A stretch of 10,017 bases of DNA from Acidobacteriota bacterium. GTDB taxonomy: Bacteria > Acidobacteriota > UBA6911. This document shows, in pieces, positions 1-5,942 of the stretch. Under the pieces are notes generated by a model. That model searched no databases and was not told where the DNA came from. It saw only the letters and a list, made by a program, of their open reading frames with translations. Where the stretch lies: contig JAFNAH010000029.1 in NCBI GenBank assembly GCA_017860075.1, forward strand, positions 1 to 10,017, written 5' to 3'. Each line of letters starts with the position of its first letter. Position 1 is the first letter of the stretch. A program made the position numbers and the translations under genes.

Positions 1-74
1 CACCGGCTCCGCCCCCGGGCACTCAATCCCCGGGTGTGGAAGACCTCCTGAATCGCCTTAAGAAGAAGCCCTGA
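1..74 (+). CDS. 3' end of a plus-strand gene (partial, unknown function)
   Basis: The frame starting at base 3 is open from the left edge to a TGA at 72-74. It gives a Pro-rich linker (PAPPPGTQSPG) followed by a short basic amphipathic tail (VEDLLNRLKKKP). The other two plus frames also stop within this stretch, but give less protein-like ends (a TGA at 49-51 and a TAA at about 59-61). A Pro-rich linker followed by a charged helix is common at the C-terminus of envelope or secreted proteins, but 23 residues are too few to assign a family. If real, the gene converges on the minus-strand operon, with the repeat region 75-554 between the two 3' ends. Frame choice is an inference. Confidence 0.4.
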   Translation, partial: PAPPPGTQSPGVEDLLNRLKKKP

Positions 75-103
75 TGCGCGCCCCGCCGGTACGGTTTGAA
101 GAT

Positions 104-180
104 ACTATGAAGCGGGCTTTCAGCCCTTGGGTCTCTATCATGGACGTTAACCCCGGGCTTCGCCCCGGGCTGGGATGAAG
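104..180 (+). repeat. Composite hairpin repeat, left copy
   Basis: The element starts with ACTATGAAGCGGGCTTTC (104-121), which holds a 5-bp stem GGGCT/AGCCC around TTC (114-126). About 25 bases later comes a GC-rich hairpin (151-169, CCCCGGGC-TTC-GCCCCGGG with one internal C-C mismatch), followed by the tag GGGCTGGGATGAAG. The first 25 bases match 9955-9979 with one mismatch, and the second hairpin corresponds to the one at 10001-10017, so the same two-part element borders the locus on both sides in the same orientation. No coding function is apparent. It looks like a dispersed REP-type intergenic element. Confidence 0.7.
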
Positions 181-225
181 CCGCGCCAGCATCGCTCTTC
201 ATGCTGATTGGAATTCAAGTTCTGG

Positions 226-510
226 AGGGGCCGAAGGCCCGATTCATACCAGCCTGGCGCAACGCGCCAGGTACAGGCGCGGCAATATCCCAGAGGGCTG
301 AAGGTCCGATTCATACCAGCCTGGCGCAACGCGCCAGGTCCAGAAGCGACAATGCTCCCGAGGGTCGAAGGTCCGATTCATACCAGCCTGGCGCAACGCG
401 CCAGGTCCAGCAGTGACAAATGATCCCGAGGGCCGAAGGCCCGATTCATACCAGCCTGGCGCAACGCGCCAGGTCCGGAAGTGACAATGCTTCCGAGGGT
501 CGAAGGTCCG
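226..510. repeat. Tandem array of ~67-bp palindromic repeats (4 full copies plus a decayed fifth)
   Basis: The motif GATTCATACCAGCC begins at 241, 308, 375 and 443, giving periods of 67, 67 and 68 bp. Each full copy has a small stem of the form GGGYY-GAA-GGYCC, then GATTCATACCAG, then the perfect 8-bp hairpin CCTGGCGC-AAC-GCGCCAGG (253-271, 320-338, 387-405, 455-473), then a 19-21-base linker related between copies (such as CAGAAGCGACAATGCTCCC). The block from GATTC through the large hairpin is identical in all four copies, while the small stem and linker vary. A fifth copy keeps only the small stem (497-509) and then diverges. On the minus strand the large hairpin is followed by GGCTGGTATGAATC, close to the GGCTGGGATGAAG tag of the left composite repeat, so the two appear related and face each other. 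The open frames through the array arise from repetition and are not genes. Confidence 0.9.
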
Positions 511-554
511 TGCCATAGGTCTTGCGGAGTGGTGTGCGGCGCGGGCCCAACCGC

Positions 555-1259
555 CTATTTCCCCACTTCGGGGTAGTAGGAGGAGGGGTGGAGGCGCACC
601 CAGAGGTAGTCGTAGAGCCCTTCGGGCAGATCCTCCATCAACTGGAAGTTGTAGACCTCGGTCGGGCCTCCCGCCATCGGCACGTAGCTCACGATCTGAA
701 AACGGTACCGGTCGGGCTGACTGAAGCGCTCTATGTCCGAAAGACGCCAATATCGCGAGCCGCCCTGCCTGGCGGTCTCGTAGACAACCTTGTCCGGATA
801 GATCTTCAATACCCCCGTTGTGCCGCTGATCGTGTGCAGGTGCTTCACGGGCAACTCGAACCTGGGGACTCCCTGTTCGGGCAGAACCGCCAGCTCCATC
901 GGTCTCTTCACACGGGCGAGCAGGAACGCACTCAGTTCCGGAGTTGCTTTCCTGTCCAGAAGCGTAAATTCGAAGACCTTGTCCTTTCCAGCCCAACGCC
1001 TCTGGTCTTCGTACGTCACGACGGAGATCTCTGCCGGAGATTTGACTTCCAGCGTGCGGATTTCCTGGAATCTCCAGAAGCGGCTGTCTTTTGCATGGAC
1101 CGTCAGGTACTCCACGCCTTCACCGGAAATCTTCAGCGTGCCCCGGCAGTCCTTCAGCGTGTGGTGATGCCTCACCGTGAATTCGAAACTCTGCGCCCGG
1201 CCGGGCGCAACTCCGGAGAGAACAAAAAGCATGAGTGAAATCCCGAGATAGTGTTTCAT
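555..1259 (-). CDS. Exported protein of two tandem copies of an unknown domain
   Basis: This 234-residue protein has a signal peptide (about residues 1-22, MKHYLG then a hydrophobic core ending APGRAQ), so it probably acts in the periplasm. I do not recognise the family. The mature part is an internal duplication: residues 24-118 and 133-226 align with an offset of about 109 residues. Matching elements are RHHHT (30-34) with KHLHT (139-143), GTLKI with GVLKI, VEYLT with VVYET, SRFWR (59-63) with SRYWR (168-172), and a later beta-rich stretch (ISVVTYE / FQIVSYV, VFEFTLL / VYNFQLM). The alternating beta pattern ending in a helix-like segment suggests a small PH-like barrel, which is an inference. 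The conserved HxHT and the extra H31 and C38 in copy one could bind metal. The start is supported by AGAGGAG at 1267-1273, 7 bases before the ATG and overlapping the 3' end of the transglycosylase gene, whose stop lies 2 bases upstream. It is therefore probably translated together with that gene, as the last gene of the operon. Confidence 0.85.
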   Translation of the reverse strand: MKHYLGISLMLFVLSGVAPGRAQSFEFTVRHHHTLKDCRGTLKISGEGVEYLTVHAKDSRFWRFQEIRTLEVKSPAEISVVTYEDQRRWAGKDKVFEFTLLDRKATPELSAFLLARVKRPMELAVLPEQGVPRFELPVKHLHTISGTTGVLKIYPDKVVYETARQGGSRYWRLSDIERFSQPDRYRFQIVSYVPMAGGPTEVYNFQLMEDLPEGLYDYLWVRLHPSSYYPEVGK

Positions 1260-1261
1260 CC

Positions 1262-2167
1262 CTATTCTCCTCTAATCCTGATCTTGTATTCAGTCGCCTC
1301 GTGCGGCGGGTCTCCGACCCGCCGCGGCGCCTCAGAGAGGCGCCGCACGGTGTCGCGAGAATTTGTCCTTTTCGCAATCGAGATGGCCGCCAGGACTCGG
1401 GGCACATAATCGGCGGTCTCTCTGGGCAGCAAAGATCGAACAGACCAGAAATCCTTCGCGTCGGCCCGCTGCATCGCCCTCAGGACCCGGTACTCGCCGG
1501 CGTTGTAGCCGGCAAGCGCCAAGGTCCAATCCCCGAGCAGATTCCGCCGATCGTCCTGATCCTTCCCCCGGGCCAAACCGTAGCGGCGACCGGTCTCGTC
1601 GATGAATTGCCAGGGCCCCACCGCTCCGGCGCTCGATACGGCATCGTGCCGATATCCGCTCTCGACCAGCCCCACATAAATGAGTTCTTCCGGCACCCGC
1701 TCGCTGCGAAAGATGCCGCGCATGGCTGCTTCCTCAGGAATAGGGCGCTTCACCGCCGCGGTGATCCACTCGAGGGTCGCGGCATCGACCAGGCTCTCAG
1801 CGGAACGGGCCCGGTCATTGTCAGGCCCGGGGAGATCTGCAGAAGCGGTCAATCCTGCGATCCGGGCTCGAAGTTCATGCAGGTAGCTCCGGAGCGAACT
1901 TGCCATGTAGGAGTCCTCGCCCGCGTCCAGAACTGTCGATTCGGCGCGCCTGAACTGATCCAACGCCTCGCTCCGGTGCGACTGCTGCAGGAGTATGACT
2001 CCCTGCCGGTAATGCTCCTCCGCCTGCACGGTGCGGACTGCCGCTTCCGCTTCCAGCGCAACCCGCCGTTCCATGTCCGCGCGCAGGCCTTCCCAGCCCG
2101 GTTCGATTCCGCCCGCATTGACGGTGGCGACGAACGCCAGCCAGATAATTGCGTTCAGCATTCTCAT
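1262..2167 (-). CDS. MltD-like lytic transglycosylase with a shortened catalytic domain
   Basis: This 301-residue exported protein (signal peptide about 1-19) cleaves peptidoglycan glycan strands if active. An N-terminal helical, TPR-like segment (about 25-110) is followed by a goose-type lysozyme/SLT fold. The catalytic Glu is E169 in LVESGY, followed by GAVGPWQF (181-188), the TGRRYGL motif, AGYNAGE (219-225) and ETADYVPRVLAA (250-261), all in the order found in MltD-type enzymes. Between DDRRN (205-209) and GDW (212-214) only two residues remain, whereas family members such as E. coli MltD have about 20 there, forming a helix, so an internal in-frame deletion is likely. The last residues, about 274-291 (VRRLSEAPRRVGDPPHEA), are encoded by a palindromic DNA repeat at 1295-1349, so the C-terminus looks acquired. 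The ATG overlaps the stop of the NosL-like gene as ATGA (2164-2167). Its place in a Cus operon suggests a role in opening the cell wall for the efflux complex, which is inferred. Confidence 0.88.
   Translation of the reverse strand: MRMLNAIIWLAFVATVNAGGIEPGWEGLRADMERRVALEAEAAVRTVQAEEHYRQGVILLQQSHRSEALDQFRRAESTVLDAGEDSYMASSLRSYLHELRARIAGLTASADLPGPDNDRARSAESLVDAATLEWITAAVKRPIPEEAAMRGIFRSERVPEELIYVGLVESGYRHDAVSSAGAVGPWQFIDETGRRYGLARGKDQDDRRNLLGDWTLALAGYNAGEYRVLRAMQRADAKDFWSVRSLLPRETADYVPRVLAAISIAKRTNSRDTVRRLSEAPRRVGDPPHEATEYKIRIRGE
1295..1349. repeat. Double perfect hairpin element inside the 3' end of the transglycosylase gene
   Basis: There are two adjacent perfect stem-loops. The first is GCGGCGGGTC-TCC-GACCCGCCGC (1303-1325, 10-bp stem); the second is GGCGCCTC-AGA-GAGGCGCC (1327-1345, 8-bp stem). 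GTGCGGC and its complement GCCGCAC border the pair. The left flank CGCCTCGTGCGGCG (1295-1308) recurs exactly at 7587-7600 in the cusC-cusB spacer, which marks this as a dispersed element. It lies in frame within the coding sequence. Confidence 0.75.
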
Positions 2168-2661
2168 CGTTGTTTCACGCTTTCGAGGACCTGCCCGTAA
2201 GACAGGATCCGCCCTCCATGCGCGGCAAGGAACCTGCGGGCGGCAGCTTCGTCTCTAAAGGCCAGAAGACCCGGAACACAGCGGTCATAGGCCACTTTGT
2301 ACTCAACGCCAGGCTCGCGTGGAGGTGTCGCGGACATGGGCATGCAGGGCATCTCGTCGCTTCCCTCCACGTAGACAGCATCCTGTGCCCTGATCTTCTC
2401 GCCGGTGGCGTGGTCGGCGACCAGGATACTCGCCACCTGGCCGGCATGGTGCTGGTCGTGGTGCAACGCGCAACGAGGGCAGCAGGTCTCCAGCCGCTTT
2501 CCGGTCCTCAGAAGGAGTACCGACGCGTGGCCGGCATGGATCTCGCGGCCACAGACACCACATTGATTACCGGGCAGCACGAACCGGCGATAGGCGAAGT
2601 AGGTCGCTCCCGCGACGACAGCCAGAAACACGGCCCCGATGAACACGTCTCGTACCCTCAT
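2164..2661 (-). CDS. NosL-like membrane-anchored copper-binding protein
   Basis: The protein has 165 residues. An N-terminal hydrophobic segment (about 5-24, FIGAVFLAVVAGATYFAY) would anchor it in the inner membrane, with the rest in the periplasm. The first soluble part has CGVC (34-37), then CCPRC (60-64) and a His cluster HHDQHH (67-72), resembling a metal-binding or zinc-ribbon module. The second part matches the NosL family: the Cys/Met motif MPCMPM (104-109) lies ahead of a C-terminal LAFRDEAAARRFLAAHGG segment. NosL binds Cu(I) and serves copper delivery to nitrous oxide reductase, but no nos genes are seen here, so copper delivery or capture for the Cus pump is the likelier role (inference). 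The chosen ATG overlaps the CusA stop as ATGA (2658-2661) and follows AAGGGGGTGAG. A GTG further upstream at 2703 would add 14 unlike residues inside cusA and was not used. The stop overlaps the transglycosylase start by 4 bp. Confidence 0.72.
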   Translation of the reverse strand: MRVRDVFIGAVFLAVVAGATYFAYRRFVLPGNQCGVCGREIHAGHASVLLLRTGKRLETCCPRCALHHDQHHAGQVASILVADHATGEKIRAQDAVYVEGSDEMPCMPMSATPPREPGVEYKVAYDRCVPGLLAFRDEAAARRFLAAHGGRILSYGQVLESVKQR

Positions 2662-5600
2662 TGGCTCACCCCCTTCGCGAGATGTCTGACCTCGCCATAC
2701 CACTTCCAGATGGCATAGATGGCCGGATAGACCGCCAGCTCAAGAATAAACGAGGTGAAGATGCCGCCGATCATCGGCGCCGCGATGCGCTTCATCACAT
2801 CCGCGCCGCTCCCGGTGGACCACATGATCGGAACAAGGCCCGTGAACATCACCCCGACGGTCATGACCTTGGGCCTGAGCCGTTTGACGGCTCCGTGCAG
2901 GATCGCTTCCTTGAGGTCCGCCCATCCCTTCATCAGTCCCTTTTCCTTCATTTCGTGGTAGGCAAGATCGAGATACAGCAGCATGAACATGCCGGTTTCA
3001 GCGTCCACTCCCATCAGCGCGATGAGGCCCACCCAAACCGCGATGCTCATGTTGTAGCCAAGCAGGTAGAGGAACCAGATCGCGCCCACCGCCGAGAACG
3101 GCACGGCCAGGAAGATGATGATGGTCTTGGCCACCGACTTCGTGTTCATGTAGAGGAGCATGAAGATGATGAAGATCGTGATGGGAACGACAATGTAGAG
3201 GCGTCCCTTCGCGCGCTCCATGTACTCGAACTGGCCGCTCCAGATGAGCTGGTAGCCCGGCGGCAGAGAGAGGTTTGCCTGAAGGACTTTCTTCGCGTCA
3301 TCCACATAGCTCCCGATGTCGCGTTTGGAGGTATCGAGATCGACATAGACGTAGCCGCTCAACCGGCCGTTTTCGTCCCGGATCATGGAAGGCCCGGACA
3401 CGAGCTTGATGTCCGCAAGCTGGGCTATCGGGATCTGTGTGCCGTTGGGTGATGTTACAAGGATGCGCTTGAGGTCGTTGATGTTGCTACGGAAGTCGCG
3501 CAGGTAGCGCACGTTCACGGGATAGCGCTCCCGTCCCTCCACGGTCGTGGTGACGGTATCGCCTCCGATGGCTTGCATGATCACGCCATTGGCGGCGTCG
3601 ATCGTCATGCCGTAGCGCGCAAGCTCTTCGCGCTTCAGGTCGAAATCGAGGAAATAGCCGCCGGCTGTGCGCTCGGCAAAGATGCTCTTGGTGCCGGGGA
3701 CGTCTTTCAGAACGGTTTCGATATGGATCCCGAGCTCCTGAACCTTGTTGAGGTCCGCGCCCATGATCTTGATGCCGACGGGTGTTCTTATCCCGGTCGT
3801 CAGCATGTCGACCCGCGCCTTGATTGGCATCGTCCAGGCGTTGACGACGCCGGGGAACTGCATCGCGTCGTTCATCCCTCCCGGGCCGTAGACGAGTTCT
3901 TTGACCGACTTGTGGTCCGGCCAGACTCGGCGGAGAATCCCCTGCAGCCACGCAGACGCCCATGAGGAGTACCACTGAGGCACCTTCGGCCATTCCGACT
4001 CGGGCTTCAGAACGACGACCGTCTCCATCATCGAGAACGGAGCCGGATCGGTGGCAGTTTCGGCGCGGCCGGCTTTGCCGAACACCCGCTCGACCTCCGG
4101 GAACTGCCTGAGCACCTTGTCCTGGACCTGGAGCAACTTTCCCGCTTCGGTCACTGAAATGCCGGGCACCGTGGTGGGCATGTAAAGCAGGACTCCTTCA
4201 TTCAGCTCAGGCATGAACTCTGATCCCAGGCGCTCGAACACCGGGATGGTGGCAGCCACAACCAGGATCGCCGCTCCGACAACAGCCCATCGGAATTGCA
4301 GCACGAATTCACAGATGGGATGGTAGATCTTCATCAAGGGCTTGCTGATGGGATGGTTTTCTTCGCTGTGAATCTTTCCTACGAGGATTGCATTTACTAC
4401 GGATGCGAGCCACTTCGGGCGGAAGCGATACGGATCCATTCTGGTGAAGAGCAGCCGCATCGCCGGATCCAGCGTGATCGCCAGAAAACCGGCGATGGCC
4501 ATGGCGAATGTCTTCGTATATGCGAGCGGCTTGAAGAGCCGGCCTTCCTGTCCTTCCAGGGTGAAGATTGGCAGGAAAGAGACTGCGATGATCAGCAACG
4601 CGAAGAAGCTAGGCCCGCCCACCTCCTTGACCGCGCCGATCACGACGTCCTTGTAGCTTCCCCGCCTGCCTTCCGCATCCCAGTGCTCGAGCTTCTTGTG
4701 TGTCTGCTCGACCACGACGATGGCGGCATCGACCATGGCGCCGATCGCAATGGCAATGCCGCCGAGGCTCATGATGTTCGCCGTGAGGTTCATGCCGTAC
4801 ATCGGAATGAAGGCGATGATGATCGTGATGGGGATGGTCAGGATGGGAATGATGGCCGACGGGATGTGCCAGAGGAAGATCAGGATCACCAGGCTGACAA
4901 TCGCCAGTTCCTCGATGAGCGTGCCTTTCAAGGTCTCGATGGCACGCTGAATCAGTTCGGCCCGGTCATATGTCGTGACAATCTCTACGCCGGGCGGAAG
5001 TGATGCCTTCATCTCCTCCAGCTTGGCGCGCACGCGCTCGATCACCTTGAGCGCGTTCTCGCCGTATCGCATGATGACGATGCCGCCCACCACCTCCCCT
5101 TCGCCGTCGAGTTCGGCGATCCCGCGGCGGATGTCGGGGCCGAGCGTGACAGTGCCGAGGTTTTTCACCAGCACGGGCGTCCCGCCATTCTTGCTCGTGC
5201 CGACGACGATGTTCGAGATGTCGGAGAGTTTCCTGATGTAGCCGCGGCCCCGGACCATGTACTCGCGCCCGGTGAATTCGACGAGCCGCCCGCCCACGTC
5301 GTTGTTGCCCTGCCTTACCGCCTCGACCACTCTGTCGATGGGAATGTTGTAGGCGAGGAGGGCATTCGGGTCGACGTTGACCTGGTACTGGCGCACAAAC
5401 CCGCCCACCGGGGCTACTTCGGCGACACCCGGCACGGCCTGGAGGGCATAGCGCAGGTACCAGTCCTGGAACGAGCGCAGCTGGGCCAGGTTGTTTTGCC
5501 CGGTCCTGTCCACCAGCGCGTATTCGTATACCCATCCCACGGCTGTCTCATCGCGTGCCAATTCGACGTTCACGCCCTGGGGAAGCCGGGGAAGGATGTT

Positions 5601-5942
5601 GCTCAGGTATTCCAGCGTGCGCGAGCGCGCCCAGTAAATGTCCGTCCCATCTTCGAAGATTATGTACACATAGGAGTAGCCGAAATCCGAGAACCCTCGG
5701 ATGTCCTTTACCTTGGGCGCCCCGAGCATGGCGGAGATGATCGGGTATGTGACCTGATCTTCCATGATGTCGGGGCTGCGGTCCCAGCGGGAGTAGATGA
5801 TTACCTGCGTGTCGGACAGATCGGGGATCGCGTCGAGGGTGATGTTCCGGATGGACCAATAACCGATCATCGTGGCTACTCCGATGAAAAGGAGCACGAT
5901 GAACTTGTTGTGCGCGCACGCCTCGATGATCCTGTTAATCAT
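2658..5942 (-). CDS. cusA: CusA-type Cu(I)/Ag(I) RND efflux pump
   Basis: This 1094-residue inner-membrane, proton-driven transporter exports monovalent copper or silver from the periplasm or cytoplasm through CusB and CusC. The RND layout is complete: TM1 (about 14-30), a large periplasmic loop, a TM2-TM6 bundle (about 340-500), a second loop, and TM8-TM12 (about 915-1080). The TM4 motif GGIAIAIGAMVDAAIVVVE carries D405, the proton-relay Asp of heavy-metal RND pumps. By comparison with E. coli CusA, the three copper-ligand Met residues are present: M588 in LYMPTTVPGIS, M638 in TDPAPFSMMET and M713 in RVDMLTTGI. The proton-relay partners E982 and K1025 also appear in place. It is about 45 residues longer than E. 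coli CusA, mostly from an insertion around 650-700 ending in YGPGGMNDAMQFPG, as in other environmental CusA/CzcA-like proteins. The start overlaps the cusB stop by 8 bp, and the stop overlaps the next gene by 4 bp. Confidence 0.96.
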   Translation of the reverse strand: MINRIIEACAHNKFIVLLFIGVATMIGYWSIRNITLDAIPDLSDTQVIIYSRWDRSPDIMEDQVTYPIISAMLGAPKVKDIRGFSDFGYSYVYIIFEDGTDIYWARSRTLEYLSNILPRLPQGVNVELARDETAVGWVYEYALVDRTGQNNLAQLRSFQDWYLRYALQAVPGVAEVAPVGGFVRQYQVNVDPNALLAYNIPIDRVVEAVRQGNNDVGGRLVEFTGREYMVRGRGYIRKLSDISNIVVGTSKNGGTPVLVKNLGTVTLGPDIRRGIAELDGEGEVVGGIVIMRYGENALKVIERVRAKLEEMKASLPPGVEIVTTYDRAELIQRAIETLKGTLIEELAIVSLVILIFLWHIPSAIIPILTIPITIIIAFIPMYGMNLTANIMSLGGIAIAIGAMVDAAIVVVEQTHKKLEHWDAEGRRGSYKDVVIGAVKEVGGPSFFALLIIAVSFLPIFTLEGQEGRLFKPLAYTKTFAMAIAGFLAITLDPAMRLLFTRMDPYRFRPKWLASVVNAILVGKIHSEENHPISKPLMKIYHPICEFVLQFRWAVVGAAILVVAATIPVFERLGSEFMPELNEGVLLYMPTTVPGISVTEAGKLLQVQDKVLRQFPEVERVFGKAGRAETATDPAPFSMMETVVVLKPESEWPKVPQWYSSWASAWLQGILRRVWPDHKSVKELVYGPGGMNDAMQFPGVVNAWTMPIKARVDMLTTGIRTPVGIKIMGADLNKVQELGIHIETVLKDVPGTKSIFAERTAGGYFLDFDLKREELARYGMTIDAANGVIMQAIGGDTVTTTVEGRERYPVNVRYLRDFRSNINDLKRILVTSPNGTQIPIAQLADIKLVSGPSMIRDENGRLSGYVYVDLDTSKRDIGSYVDDAKKVLQANLSLPPGYQLIWSGQFEYMERAKGRLYIVVPITIFIIFMLLYMNTKSVAKTIIIFLAVPFSAVGAIWFLYLLGYNMSIAVWVGLIALMGVDAETGMFMLLYLDLAYHEMKEKGLMKGWADLKEAILHGAVKRLRPKVMTVGVMFTGLVPIMWSTGSGADVMKRIAAPMIGGIFTSFILELAVYPAIYAIWKWYGEVRHLAKGVSQ

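Noticed and set aside
226..510. CRISPR-like spacing (about 32-bp identical block every 67 bp)
   Set aside because: The intervening segments are similar to each other rather than unique, the repeats hold a long perfect hairpin, and no cas genes are present; it is a tandem repeat.
244..996. 250-codon minus-strand frame across the array and the unknown gene
   Set aside because: It runs through the tandem repeat and is a shadow of the 555-1259 gene, which has a signal peptide, ribosome binding site and internal domain repeat.
1235..2200. 321-codon plus-strand frame opposite the transglycosylase
   Set aside because: It is an antisense shadow: the minus strand shows a clear lysozyme-fold protein with catalytic motifs in order, while this frame has no recognisable domain.
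2662..2703. GTG start at 2703 for the NosL-like gene
   Set aside because: It would add 14 residues without family likeness inside cusA; the ATG at 2661 gives an ATGA overlap, a ribosome binding site and an immediate membrane anchor.
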